Below, one piece after another: positions 43,589-52,677 of a stretch of DNA of 64,000 bases. A program made the translations under genes and the position numbers. Position 1 is the stretch's first letter. Each line of letters starts with the position of its first letter. The notes beneath the pieces were generated by a model, which did no database searches, had not been told where the DNA came from, and saw only the letters and a list, made by a program, of their open reading frames with translations. The DNA is from Fimbriimonadales bacterium (GTDB lineage Bacteria > Armatimonadota > Fimbriimonadia > Fimbriimonadales > ATM1): contig DATMAR010000012.1 in the NCBI GenBank assembly GCA_035559795.1, positions 490,664 to 554,663 of the forward strand, read 5' to 3'.

Positions 43589-45814
43589 TTAACGCTTATA
43601 TGATAACGCAACTATTGCGAAAATCCCAAGCATTCCCCCCAAAAAACCTAAACGATACGAGCCAGGAAGGTAAAGAAGTTCGACCGTCCCGCGAAGTTCA
43701 CTCTTAGGGGTTAGGGATTCCCAAGAATTTCCAGATTTTGCCCACCAACCGGGGATCGCCGCCTCGAGCAAGGTCGAAGGTTTTTCGGACGGGAGCCGGA
43801 TGAGTTTCGAATTCATTCTCTCTTGCAAGACTTCGGGAGCCATGGTGTTTTCGGAAACTCGATAGGCATCCCAGCCATTCCCCTGGAATTCGACGAAATA
43901 CGGAAGCGGAATCGACGAAACGACATAGGTAACTCCGGCATTCATTAAAAGTTTTTCATCGAAGCCTGGCTTCAAAAAAAGCATGTTGCCGTTTGCCAGA
44001 GGGGCGCTGTCTTTTCCGTTTATCGAATCTAAAAGCATTTTTCGCTGACGAGGAATAATCGAATCGTATCCATCGAGTTGATGAATTCGATAAGGAAGCA
44101 AACTATTCGGTATGGCCATAGCGTTATTTCCGGGACCGAAAAGTGTCCAACGTTCATTTACGACTGCGATTCGGTTCGCTTGCAAAGACTGCAAAAATTC
44201 CATGCCTTCGAAAGGTTCTTTGAAGGAGGTTTCTGAAGCAACGGGCAATAAAGAGCGATGCGCATAAGAAATAACGATAACATTCAAAGCGATTGCTATC
44301 GGAGCGATGAAATTTACGAAGCGTCTGTAGGGAAGGAAATAAAGGACTGCGAAAAGGATTGCCGCAAATCCCGTTATTTCGAAAAAAATTAGCGATTGAA
44401 AGAAAGTATGTAAATTAATTTCTTCATAGAGCGAAATCTCCCATAGCGTTACGAAAATCGAGAGAAAGAGAACGATAGCAGCGGAAGAAAGAGTGGCAAT
44501 CTTCGACGATTTGTCTGGATGATAGGAATGAGATTGCGTACTTTCACGAAAACAACAACCTGCAAGGACAGAAAGCGATAACGCGCACAACACAGCGATT
44601 CTCCCTGGTGAACCCGTAGCAGACCATCCCGGAATCCAAAAATACATCGCTCGAGTAATTACCGTTCCGAGGGCTGCCGCAATTGCAAATAAAAATAAAA
44701 AAACGAAAAAAGAGATTTCTGTTTTTCGCCAATATCGAAAACATGCCAGAAGACCGAAAAACAGCACAGAAGGACCGAGATAAAACGCAAGTTCCGCATA
44801 ATGCCTTCCGGGTTCTTGCAAGGCAAGCCAATAAGCGGGAAGACGATCTCCGTCTTTACTTACGAACCATTCTCCCGGCATTCCGAATAGATTCGGTGCA
44901 ATGAAAACAGCGAGGTGATGCAAATCGAGAGATTGGGACGCATAACCATGGTAACCTTCTTCTGTGGGGGGGGACGCCCTGTGTCCCATCCTGCCATTTT
45001 CGAGTACCGGCAACAATTGCGGAGATGCAACCAGAAAGCCGATAACGAATCCAATCAATACATGAAAGAGGAAGAGCTTTTTCTCACCCGATTCTTCTGT
45101 GCGTTTGAAAGCCAACAGCCATAAAGCGAAAAACGAAGTCGCAAGTAAACCATACACTGCAATTTGCAGATGCCCAGCCAAGAGCATCAAACCGATTGAA
45201 ATCGAAAGCAAAGCGACGTCTCTTCCCCTTCGTTTTTCATACAAGCGATGAAGAGCATACATAGACCAAGGGATCCAAGACGCGGTCATCATCACGCTGG
45301 AAAGAGGAATCCACGCAACCATGAAAGCAGAAAGGGAAAACGCAGATGCTGCGAAAAATGCCCCCATTCTCGAGCATCGAAGACTTCGACATAAAAGATA
45401 TGTGCCGATTGCGGCGATGAAAAGATGAAGCCATGAGGAAAACGCAAGCAATCTCCCTGCAGAAAAACCTAACAAAGCCCAAAGCCAATGCAGAGGATAG
45501 AGGGGGGCTGATTGCGAATTTGCTAAAAAAGGTACTCCGCCCAACGTGTACGGATTCCATAACGGAACTTCTCCCTTTCTTATAGAATCGAGAACGAGAT
45601 CTCTCCATGGGAGGACTTGCAATGCCGCGTCGGCATAAAGCACATCCCATGGCTTGTCGTTTTCCATTGGACGATTCCATGGGGGGAGTGTGTGGATTTG
45701 GTCAATGGGGGCAGGAACGGAATCTGTAAAAACAAATTTTGCAGTAGGAATGAGAGTTATTACGATGAGGAAGCCCGTGATCAAAAATTTTCGAAGAAGC
45801 GGATTCGTCCCCAT
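43589..45814 (-). CDS. Large multipass membrane protein, YfhO type
   Basis: 741 residues with about 12-13 hydrophobic helices, a first periplasmic loop with DPALQVLPW-like motif (ADAALQVLPWRDLVLDSI) and GEVPLWNPYTLGGVPFLANSQS, which is the YfhO/GT-C signature, and a C-terminal extracytoplasmic domain. Family members glycosylate lipoteichoic acid or act as GT-C-like sugar transferases; the acceptor is unknown. Ends 20 bp before the clpS pair. Its start is divergent from the transporter gene. Confidence 0.82.
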   Translation of the reverse strand: MGTNPLLRKFLITGFLIVITLIPTAKFVFTDSVPAPIDQIHTLPPWNRPMENDKPWDVLYADAALQVLPWRDLVLDSIRKGEVPLWNPYTLGGVPFLANSQSAPLYPLHWLWALLGFSAGRLLAFSSWLHLFIAAIGTYLLCRSLRCSRMGAFFAASAFSLSAFMVAWIPLSSVMMTASWIPWSMYALHRLYEKRRGRDVALLSISIGLMLLAGHLQIAVYGLLATSFFALWLLAFKRTEESGEKKLFLFHVLIGFVIGFLVASPQLLPVLENGRMGHRASPPTEEGYHGYASQSLDLHHLAVFIAPNLFGMPGEWFVSKDGDRLPAYWLALQEPGRHYAELAFYLGPSVLFFGLLACFRYWRKTEISFFVFLFLFAIAAALGTVITRAMYFWIPGWSATGSPGRIAVLCALSLSVLAGCCFRESTQSHSYHPDKSSKIATLSSAAIVLFLSIFVTLWEISLYEEINLHTFFQSLIFFEITGFAAILFAVLYFLPYRRFVNFIAPIAIALNVIVISYAHRSLLPVASETSFKEPFEGMEFLQSLQANRIAVVNERWTLFGPGNNAMAIPNSLLPYRIHQLDGYDSIIPRQRKMLLDSINGKDSAPLANGNMLFLKPGFDEKLLMNAGVTYVVSSIPLPYFVEFQGNGWDAYRVSENTMAPEVLQERMNSKLIRLPSEKPSTLLEAAIPGWWAKSGNSWESLTPKSELRGTVELLYLPGSYRLGFLGGMLGIFAIVALSYKR

Positions 45815-45830
45815 CGTGGTAGAAATTACC

Positions 45831-45890
45831 CAAGTCCGAACAGTCTAATAAGCACGATAAGTCCGACAAGTCTTACAAGTCTGACTTTTC
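45831..45890. repeat. Degenerate AAGTCYGACAAGTC repeats
   Basis: The 111-bp spacer between divergent membrane-protein genes carries AAGTCCGAACAGTC, ATAAGTCCGACAAGTC and TTACAAGTCTGAC, imperfect repeats of one word. Its complement is seen at 34.83 kb. Confidence 0.5.
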
Positions 45891-45925
45891 ATGGTAAAAG
45901 CAGAGACCGAAGGCGAATCTTCTCT

Positions 45926-47917
45926 ATGGCGGATACGGAAATAAAGGAAATCGAGCACGCAAGAGAGGTTGCGGAAACGCAGGCTCGGGAAGGTGTAGTC
46001 GAGTTTCGCGAAGGCTTTACGGTGCGCACGATGATTGGCGCACTGTTCGTAGCATTCGTCATGCTTCCTGGCGGATTGTTTTTGGGTTTGGTTGCAGGGC
46101 AAGGAATCGGAGAAGCCGCCGAATGGGTGACGATAGTTCTCTTTGCAGAAGTCGCTCGAAGAAGTTTCCAACCCCTAAGCAAACAAGAAATCTATGTTCT
46201 TTTTTATATCGCTGCATCGTTGACATCCGTGTTAGCGGTAGAAAGAGGAATATCAGGAGGACCGTTCGGTGAATTGGTTTGGCGCTCCTATGCTTTGCAA
46301 TCCCCACCATTCGAAGGATTCGCAAAAGATGTTCCGAGTTGGGCAGTGCCTCCTATTGGTTCGGAAGCGTTAGCGGAACGTTCGTTTTGGAATATCGGTT
46401 GGGCTCTTCCCATTCTCTTGCTGATTCTTACCGAAATGTGCGTTCGCGCCAGTTGGATTGGAATGGGTTATGTGCTTTTTCGTTTTACGAGCGATGTAGA
46501 ACGTCTGCCATTTCCTTATGCACCAGTCGCTGCGAGTGGTGCAACAGCCCTCGCGGAAGCAGGGAGAGGTGAAGAGAGTTGGAGATGGAACGTTTTCAGC
46601 ACGGGAGCAGTTGTCGGAATGTGTTTCGGGTTCGTATATTTAGCAATTCCGATTTTTACCGGCATCGTGATGGGAGAAAGTTTCGAGGTATTTCCGATTC
46701 CCTTTGCGGATTACACGAAGGCTGTAGAAAACGTGCTTCCGACCGCCTTGGTGGGGTTGAGTTTCAGTTTGGGGAATGTGTTATTAGGTTTCGTTTTGCC
46801 TTGGCATATCGTTTTGGGTGCGTGCATCGCCTCCGTTCTTTGTCAGATCGTACTCAATCCGATACTTTATCATTTAGGAATGTTTCCGAGTTTGAAACTC
46901 GGGGGGGCATGGTCTACGAAACTCGCAGTAGACATGGATTTTTGGTTGAGCATCGGAATAGGAATCAACTTGTCGGTGGGGATATTGGGCATATTGCTAA
47001 TTGTTCAGCATCTTATGGCAGCAAAGAAGGTGCGAAAAGAAATGCAAATTACATTAGCGCCACCGCCGGGTCGAGGAGACTTCCCTATTGCGTTAGGAAT
47101 TTCAGTGTGGGCAATCGCGACGATCATTCTCATCTTCGTATGCCATCGCCTCGTTCCGGAATTTCCTATCGGCCTTTTGGTTTTCTTCGGTTTATTGTGG
47201 AGTCCTCTCAATAGTTATATCTCAGCGCGAATGATTGGCCTTACGGGGAGGGGGGTGAGTTTTCCTTATCTCAAAGAGGCTGCTGTGGTTGCAACTCGAT
47301 ATCCGAAGGTGGATATTTGGTATGCCCCGATTCCACTGCATGACCACGGATGGGCAGCGCAAAGATTTCGAGAAGTGGAACTCACGGGAACGAAGTTCAC
47401 CAGCATCATCAAAGCAGAATTGTTTATGTTCCCTCTCATCATGATTGCAAGTTTCTTATTTTGGAACTTTTTCATGGGGGGGTCGCCGTTAGATGGAGGG
47501 CAATATCCTTTCGCTCAATTCGCATGGCCCTTTTATGCACAGACGGAAGCAGTGTGGAAACAAGTCAACGCTCCCGGAAGTCAAAACTTAGCAATGCAGG
47601 CGTTGAAGCCACCTCTTATCCTTATGGGAACGATAAGCGGCTTGCTGTTGTATTCGTTCTTTTTGATTTTCAAAGTTCCTCTTTTGGTGTTTTATGGTTT
47701 CGCGGGGGGCATCGGTCTTTGGCCTGCTAATACGATTCCGCAATTTCTCGGAGCGATTGCAGGCAGGAAGTATTTCGCGAAACGCTATGGGGAGGAAAAG
47801 TGGGTGTCGTATGCGCCTGTGTTACTTGCAGGATTCAGTTGCGGGAGCGGTCTCATTGCAATGATTTCTATTGCCCTCGCATTGATTGCAAAATCGGTAA
47901 CGACACTTCCCTACTGA
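45926..47917 (+). CDS. Multipass transporter, OPT-like
   Basis: 663 residues from ATG 45926, MADTEIKEIEHAREVAETQ; the longer open frame back to 45617 crosses another gene and is not credible. About 14 hydrophobic helices separated by short loops, with SGATALAEAG, VLPWHIVLGACIASV and FAGGIGLWPANTIPQFLGAIAGRKYFAKRYG. The layout resembles oligopeptide transporter (OPT) proteins and their DUF6785-type relatives; the substrate is not known. Ends 8 bp from the convergent anti-sigma gene. Confidence 0.7.
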   Translation: MADTEIKEIEHAREVAETQAREGVVEFREGFTVRTMIGALFVAFVMLPGGLFLGLVAGQGIGEAAEWVTIVLFAEVARRSFQPLSKQEIYVLFYIAASLTSVLAVERGISGGPFGELVWRSYALQSPPFEGFAKDVPSWAVPPIGSEALAERSFWNIGWALPILLLILTEMCVRASWIGMGYVLFRFTSDVERLPFPYAPVAASGATALAEAGRGEESWRWNVFSTGAVVGMCFGFVYLAIPIFTGIVMGESFEVFPIPFADYTKAVENVLPTALVGLSFSLGNVLLGFVLPWHIVLGACIASVLCQIVLNPILYHLGMFPSLKLGGAWSTKLAVDMDFWLSIGIGINLSVGILGILLIVQHLMAAKKVRKEMQITLAPPPGRGDFPIALGISVWAIATIILIFVCHRLVPEFPIGLLVFFGLLWSPLNSYISARMIGLTGRGVSFPYLKEAAVVATRYPKVDIWYAPIPLHDHGWAAQRFREVELTGTKFTSIIKAELFMFPLIMIASFLFWNFFMGGSPLDGGQYPFAQFAWPFYAQTEAVWKQVNAPGSQNLAMQALKPPLILMGTISGLLLYSFFLIFKVPLLVFYGFAGGIGLWPANTIPQFLGAIAGRKYFAKRYGEEKWVSYAPVLLAGFSCGSGLIAMISIALALIAKSVTTLPY

Positions 47918-47925
47918 ATCTTATA

Positions 47926-48369
47926 TTATATTTGAGGGATAACTGCTTCCTTTGCCCCCCCTTTAGTTTTCGGATTTACGTCTCTCGGCTTTGCAATTGG
48001 CGGCTGTTTGCAGGGCTCGGTATCAATCACTTCCGGTTGCGAATAGCGAGAATAAATCCAGATGAAACCCATTACAATCATCACTAAAGCGAGCACCGCA
48101 GCAACCAACGCAACGCGACCGAAACGAAATACTTTCGGATGGTGATAAATCCTTGTATGAATCCCTCCCAAAACCTTTTCATCCAAAGAAACAGGGGGGG
48201 GTAAAACGATCTTTCCTAAGTCTTCCGAGATTTGGAGGAGTTCTTTGCGATAACTACTACACGCCTCACAGCCGATAATATGCATCTCTATTGCCTCGGT
48301 GAACCCTTCACGCAATTCCTCGACAGAGGATTCTGCAATTATGCGTTGTATCTCTTCACATTTCATCAT
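47926..48369 (-). CDS. Anti-sigma factor with zinc-finger domain
   Basis: 147 residues. N-terminal ZAS/zf-HC2 domain with H30-x3-C34-x2-C37 in EMHIIGCEACSSY plus Cys4, then one membrane helix (about 85-106) and a short outer domain ending in Pro/Gly/Lys. It should hold the ECF sigma factor encoded 15 bp upstream until an envelope or redox signal releases it. The CxxC pair could also sense disulfide stress. Confidence 0.88.
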   Translation of the reverse strand: MMKCEEIQRIIAESSVEELREGFTEAIEMHIIGCEACSSYRKELLQISEDLGKIVLPPPVSLDEKVLGGIHTRIYHHPKVFRFGRVALVAAVLALVMIVMGFIWIYSRYSQPEVIDTEPCKQPPIAKPRDVNPKTKGGAKEAVIPQI

Positions 48370-48384
48370 TTCGTCACTTCGGAT

Positions 48385-48981
48385 TCATCCTTCCAGTTTC
48401 CCTTGCAACTTCCTTCGAAGCGTTTCTCGTGCTCTTCCCAAACGGCTTTTTACCGTTCCTACCGGAATCTTCAATTGCTCCGCGATATCTTGGACAGGAA
48501 GACCCTCGATATGATGCATCACGACGACCACTCGTTGGTCTGCAGGAAGAGTGAGCAGGGCTTCTTGCAAGATTGAAACACGGTTCGCCTCTTCCATTGC
48601 CACCTCGGGATTCCGTTGCGCGTCCGGAATTTCATCTATCCCCTGATTAGCTCCTTCCAATGGGACTGTGTGACTCGTTTTGCGAAATCGTAGGATATCG
48701 ATTGCCGCATTGCTGACAATTCGCAACAGGTAGGCAAGAATGCTAGTCTCCTTACGCAACTTTTCGAGTCGAGAAAAGGAACGTAAGTAAGCCTCCTGAA
48801 CAATGTCCTGTGCATCACTATGATTTCCCAGAATCCCCACCGCCACAGTATAGAGCCGCTCTTTATGGCGATGGTAAAGTGTTTCGAAAGCATCGAGGTT
48901 TCCCGCCTGCGCGAGCTCGACCAAATGCTTATCCGATTCTTGAGCAAGCGGTTTCAACCGCGAATTATCCTTTATATTCAT
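48385..48981 (-). CDS. ECF-type RNA polymerase sigma factor
   Basis: 198 residues. Region 2 (AFETLYHRHKERLYTVAVGILGNHSDAQDIVQEAYLRSF, split by the loop) recognises the -10 element; region 4 with LPADQRVVVVMHHIEGLPVQDIAEQL and PVGTVKSRLGRARETLRRKL binds -35. Linker about residues 95-125. Same operon as its anti-sigma. A sigma-like promoter in the upstream region would show autoregulation but I could not identify one with confidence. Confidence 0.94.
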   Translation of the reverse strand: MNIKDNSRLKPLAQESDKHLVELAQAGNLDAFETLYHRHKERLYTVAVGILGNHSDAQDIVQEAYLRSFSRLEKLRKETSILAYLLRIVSNAAIDILRFRKTSHTVPLEGANQGIDEIPDAQRNPEVAMEEANRVSILQEALLTLPADQRVVVVMHHIEGLPVQDIAEQLKIPVGTVKSRLGRARETLRRKLQGKLEG

Positions 48982-49118
48982 AAACGAGCCATGTGAAGCT
49001 GGGTTCCCTTATACGAGAAACCTTAAAAGCCTCCAAATACACCCAAAATCTTCATTCATACTCATTTTGAGGGTTCTTAGAGGTTCATATCTCACGAGAA
49101 AACCCGTAAGATAACTAT

Positions 49119-49901
49119 ATGGGAAAAAGACCCCCAGGACCGCTCGTCAACAACGCAATTTATAATTTCCTTTACCGCAGTGGAAGTCCTTTTACCTACA
49201 TAGTCTTGGGAGTCGTTTGTCTGGCTTTCCTGCTTTTTTGGCTCGGCTCTGGGAACCCTGAAACCTATGCATTTGTCAAATCCACCTTTTTCACTCCGAG
49301 CGAATTCCTCAGAAAACCTTGGACAATTTTCACTTACTGGATATTCACGGCAGACTTAGGATTATTACTCTTTATAGGGCTCGGGCTTTATTTCTTCGCT
49401 TCTTCCCTCGAGCGAGAGTATGGGACAAAAAGATTCGCATTGGCATTTTCGGGTTTGGTGCTGATTTGCCCAATTTCCTTTTGGCTGGGTTATCTCTTCG
49501 GGGTAGGGGATGTGCCGCTCATGACCGTGGGACTTCCGGTCGCTGGATGCTTGGTTGCTTGGGCAGCGAGACATCCCCATTCGAAGATTCTTTTATTTAT
49601 GGTAGTCCCTATAGAGGCGAGATGGGTAGGTTGGTTAACGGTCATAGGTGTAGGAATTGGATATGGATGGGGGCATCCACTTTTTTCGATTTTTGCCCTG
49701 CTGCCTTTAGGGCTTTGCTACCTCTATGCAACGAGACGCTTGAAACTTCCAGAGTTTCCGCGAAAACAAAAAAGAGTCTTTTTTGAAAAAGACTACGAAG
49801 GTCTCGACCCCGATAAAAGGAGAGCGGCAGAGGAGGAGCGAAGGCGTCTGCGCGAGCTGTTCGAAAGAAGTTGGAAACAAGGAGACGAGGAAGACAAATA
49901 G
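49119..49901 (+). CDS. Rhomboid-like membrane protein, probably inactive
   Basis: 260 residues with about six helices (35-225) and a charged C-terminal tail (KDYEGLDPDKRRAAEEERRR). The rhomboid-like pattern WTIFTYWIF and the length fit the rhomboid fold. Where a protease would have GxSG, this has VGLPVAG, with no Ser, and no His is seen in the last helix, so it is probably a pseudoprotease. The tail may be a soluble coiled coil. Confidence 0.65.
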   Translation: MGKRPPGPLVNNAIYNFLYRSGSPFTYIVLGVVCLAFLLFWLGSGNPETYAFVKSTFFTPSEFLRKPWTIFTYWIFTADLGLLLFIGLGLYFFASSLEREYGTKRFALAFSGLVLICPISFWLGYLFGVGDVPLMTVGLPVAGCLVAWAARHPHSKILLFMVVPIEARWVGWLTVIGVGIGYGWGHPLFSIFALLPLGLCYLYATRRLKLPEFPRKQKRVFFEKDYEGLDPDKRRAAEEERRRLRELFERSWKQGDEEDK

Positions 49902-49977
49902 CAAATTAAATCGAAAATATTCGAAAAAAACGACTTTTTGGAAACATTTCTGCATCACAAGAAGTAAAATACATAAG

Positions 49978-50112
49978 CCGGTGTAAACCGGCGGCGTCTA
50001 ATTTCCCAAGGCCGGGAAAGCGGGGGAACCAACCTCGTTGGGGCGTATCCCGAGAAATCGGGAAGGGTACTCTTGGCCCTAGCCCGTCAGCTAACCCCGT
50101 CGACAGAGCGAG
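49978..50112 (+). ncRNA. Cyclic-di-AMP riboswitch (ydaO/yuaA class)
   Basis: Conserved blocks occur in order: GGCGTCTAATTT, GCGGGGGAACCAACCTCG, TTGGGGCGTATCCCGAG, AGGGTACTCTTGGCCCT, then AGCCCGTCAGCTAACCCCGT (50081-50100) and a GAGAG close. These match the ydaO core, where two pseudo-symmetric c-di-AMP sites form; high ligand normally terminates transcription. The riboswitch ends about 10 bases before the 59-residue ORF. The element is well supported by primary sequence alone; P1 pairing needs folding. Confidence 0.9.
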
Positions 50113-50117
50113 AGCCA

Positions 50118-50297
50118 ATGTTCGAACGAAACCGAGAAAAACAAGGCTGTACCAAAGTCGTTAGACGCGGTGCAGTTTTTTGTTTTTGGCAAAGCCTGCT
50201 TTTCGGTATTGCTCATACGGCTTACGCTTGTCAGGAACGGTCAAAAGGAACGGATCGTCAAGAACCTGCTCAACTGGGAAACCGGACGGCAGCATAG
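50118..50297 (+). CDS. Tiny secreted-peptide ORF under the riboswitch
   Basis: 59 residues from ATG 50118: basic start, hydrophobic GAVFCFWQSLLFGIAHTAYA and CQERSKGTDRQEPAQLGNRT, so a signal peptide with cleavage near AYA-CQ leaving about 22 residues. An alternative frame from 50073 runs through the riboswitch. SD is weak (GAGAG). No longer gene is present between the riboswitch and the terminator at 50310. May instead be a leader or a fragment of a cell-wall protein gene. Confidence 0.5.
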   Translation: MFERNREKQGCTKVVRRGAVFCFWQSLLFGIAHTAYACQERSKGTDRQEPAQLGNRTAA

Positions 50298-50309
50298 ACA
50301 CCTCCTGAC

Positions 50310-50341
50310 AGAGGGTGTCCCTTTCCGAAGGGACACCCTCT
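50310..50341 (+). terminator. Strong hairpin terminator after the riboswitch unit
   Basis: AGAGGGTGTCCCTT (50310-50323), loop TCCG, AAGGGACACCCTCT (50328-50341): 14-bp perfect stem, then AAACTTTTCTAAATCTTTTTC. It closes the riboswitch transcript before the DinB gene. Confidence 0.85.
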
Positions 50342-50407
50342 AAACTTTTCTAAATCTTTTTCGAAGAGGAATGAGAGGTAAAGTTTTTTTCAAGAAAGGT
50401 TTGTCCT

Positions 50408-50884
50408 ATGAAATACCAAGACCAAATTGTCCGCTCGACGCGAATGGCACTCGATGATCTTTTCCGCACTGCAAAAGCAGTCCCTCCCGATAAAATCGAA
50501 TGGAAACCCCTCGAAGAAGGAAGAAGCGTCCTCGACCAACTTCAAGAATGTGCGCAAGCACCCGTATGGTTTAGGTCCGTTTTGGAGGAACGCGCTTGTC
50601 CACCCTTCGATGAAGAAAAATGGAAACAAGCGCTTATAGAGCGAAAAAAATGGAACACCATCGAAAAATGCGAAGAGGCTGCAAGAGAAAACACCGAGAA
50701 ACTCTTCGAGACGATTCAGAATTTTTCGGATGAGGATTTAGATGTAATGGTACATTTTCCTTTTCAGGAAGGTTTTCTCCGTTCCATTGCAGACATCATG
50801 GGTTTTCACTATTGGAATTTGGTTTATCACACAGGGCAAATCAACTATATTCAAACTTTATACGGGGACAAAGAAATGCATTGA
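50408..50884 (+). CDS. DinB-family protein
   Basis: 158 residues, four-helix bundle; the C-terminal FHYWNLVYHTGQINYIQTLYGD is the DinB/YfiT-like signature, with His residues that bind a metal. Members often act as thiol transferases (bacillithiol/mycothiol S-transferase type), but substrate is uncertain. SD AGAAAGG upstream of ATG 50408. Confidence 0.85.
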   Translation: MKYQDQIVRSTRMALDDLFRTAKAVPPDKIEWKPLEEGRSVLDQLQECAQAPVWFRSVLEERACPPFDEEKWKQALIERKKWNTIEKCEEAARENTEKLFETIQNFSDEDLDVMVHFPFQEGFLRSIADIMGFHYWNLVYHTGQINYIQTLYGDKEMH

Positions 50885-50974
50885 AAAGGAAATGCTTATT
50901 TTGGAAAATTGCTATTGTGAGACCATTTTTGTGTTCAATCGTCTAACTCTTAAGAAATCTAAAGGAATAAGATT

Positions 50975-51922
50975 ATGACAATCCAACTATTCTCTTTTTT
51001 AGCCATTCTGCTCAACTCGATTTCATCTATTCAAGACTCTAAAGTCATTCTTCGGGTGAATGGTGTTCCAATCTTTGCTTCCGAGTACTACAAAAGGATG
51101 GAGTTGTTGCCCGGAGTCGGGGTTTACTCGAACGGTAAATTCGTCGAGCGTCCTCCAGCCTTTCTCACGATATTGCAAATCGTGCAAGACCAACTCATTC
51201 TGCAACTCGCTAAAGAGCAAGGAGTAGCCCCTACAGAAAACGAAATTAACCAAGAACTGAACAACCGCAAAGCACAGGACAATGAGACTTACAAAGCCTA
51301 TGCGGATTTCGGCATCGGAGACGAAGAATTGAAGCGGCAAATCGCGATAGACATCGCGCAATTCAAGTTGTTGACGAAAGGGGTTACCGTCACCGACCAA
51401 CAAGTCGCCGATCACTATAACACGAATAAACTGTATTACACGACGCCAGCGACCGTAAAACTTCGAGTAATCGTCGTAAAGAATGCAGCGGATAAGCAAA
51501 AAGTGGACAATGCGCTCAAATCGAAGCCATTTGCCGATGTAGCGAAAGAAATGTCTACGGACATCACCAAATACGCAGGGGGGGATTTGCCGGAAGTTTC
51601 CATCGCTCAACTCCCGCAAAACGTTTTGAACGAGGTTACTCGCACCGCTCCCGGAAAAGATACGGCTTGGATCGAATCGGAAGGGGCTTTTTCGAAATAT
51701 CGGGTCGAAAAGAAAACCGAAGCAAAGCAACTTCTCCTCGACGACAAACTCAAAGAAAGAATCCGCAGAATGCTCATGGTGGAAATCGGAAAAAGAAGAA
51801 ACAACGTGAAACAAATGTTAGAGGAAATGCGCTCGAAGGCGAAAATCGAAATCGCTTCGCCCGGTCTTCAAAAACTCTGGGATGCGTACATGCGAGACTA
51901 TAAAATGATGTCGGGGGGGTGA
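50975..51922 (+). CDS. Periplasmic peptidyl-prolyl isomerase / SurA-like foldase
   Basis: 315 residues. Signal peptide (TIQLFSFLAILLNSISSIQ), then SurA-N-like helices (about 25-125), a parvulin domain near 160-245 with KLRVIVVKNAADKQKVDNALKSKPF and a basic C-terminal helix. Assists folding of exported proteins. Parvulin motif is less strict than PpiC, so isomerase activity is uncertain. SD AAAGGA precedes ATG 50975. Its 3' end overlaps mazG by 4 bases (GTGA). Confidence 0.83.
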   Translation: MTIQLFSFLAILLNSISSIQDSKVILRVNGVPIFASEYYKRMELLPGVGVYSNGKFVERPPAFLTILQIVQDQLILQLAKEQGVAPTENEINQELNNRKAQDNETYKAYADFGIGDEELKRQIAIDIAQFKLLTKGVTVTDQQVADHYNTNKLYYTTPATVKLRVIVVKNAADKQKVDNALKSKPFADVAKEMSTDITKYAGGDLPEVSIAQLPQNVLNEVTRTAPGKDTAWIESEGAFSKYRVEKKTEAKQLLLDDKLKERIRRMLMVEIGKRRNNVKQMLEEMRSKAKIEIASPGLQKLWDAYMRDYKMMSGG

Positions 51923-52677
51923 TGGAGAAAAAATCGTTCGAGCGCCTCGTGAGCATCGTAGATACTCTTTTGGGTCCGGAAGGCTGCCCGTGGGATAAAG
52001 CCCAAACGCATAAATCCTTGAAACATCATCTCATCGAAGAGGCTTACGAAGTCGCCGAGGCGATCGATGCGGAGCGTCCCGAACTCTTGAAAGAAGAATT
52101 AGGGGATTTGCTTTTGCAGGTCGTGATGCATGCGCAAATGGATGCACAAAAAGGGTTTTACGATATTTACGACGTCGTAGAAACGATTTCAGAAAAACTG
52201 GTTCGCCGACATCCGCACGTTTTCGGAGAGGCGCGTTTGGCGAATGCCGAACAAGTTCTCGAACGATGGGATGAAATCAAAAAAGAAGAAAAAGAGGGGA
52301 TGGAATCGATTTTAGAAGGAGTGCCGAAAAGCATGCCCGCATTGATGCGTGCCCAAGAAATCGGAAAAAGAGCCTCGCGCGCCGGGTTCGATTGGAATAA
52401 TCGCGAAGGGGTGATCGAAAAGATTCACGAAGAGGAAAAGGAATTGATGGAAGCAATCGAGGGGGGGGACAAATCGAGGATGGAACATGAACTCGGAGAT
52501 TTGTTATTCGCTGTGGTTAATTTAGCTCGATGGTTAGATATCGATTCGGAAGAAGCGCTCTCCCAGATGGTCAATCGTTTCACGGAACGCTTCAAGGCGA
52601 TGGAAAAGAAAGCCAAAAAACCTTTGCGCGAACTGACTTTCGAAGAATGGGATGAACTTTGGGAGAGTACGAAATAA
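51919..52677 (+). CDS. mazG: Nucleoside triphosphate pyrophosphohydrolase MazG
   Basis: 252 residues, two MazG domains. First: GCPWDKAQTHKSLKHHLIEEAYEV with EExxE metal-binding; second: EEEKELMEAI and ELGDLLFAVVNL. Hydrolyses dNTPs/NTPs to monophosphates, removing damaged nucleotides. The start is ambiguous between GTG 51919 and ATG 51922 (TGATG coupling), one codon apart, directly after a 7-G run. Confidence 0.94.
   Translation: MMEKKSFERLVSIVDTLLGPEGCPWDKAQTHKSLKHHLIEEAYEVAEAIDAERPELLKEELGDLLLQVVMHAQMDAQKGFYDIYDVVETISEKLVRRHPHVFGEARLANAEQVLERWDEIKKEEKEGMESILEGVPKSMPALMRAQEIGKRASRAGFDWNNREGVIEKIHEEEKELMEAIEGGDKSRMEHELGDLLFAVVNLARWLDIDSEEALSQMVNRFTERFKAMEKKAKKPLRELTFEEWDELWESTK

Noticed and set aside
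45617-45925. N-terminal extension of the OPT-like transporter
   Set aside because: Runs antisense through the start of the YfhO-type gene; the transporter homology begins after ATG 45926.
50073-50117. Upstream start of the riboswitch-controlled ORF
   Set aside because: It lies within the conserved aptamer core.
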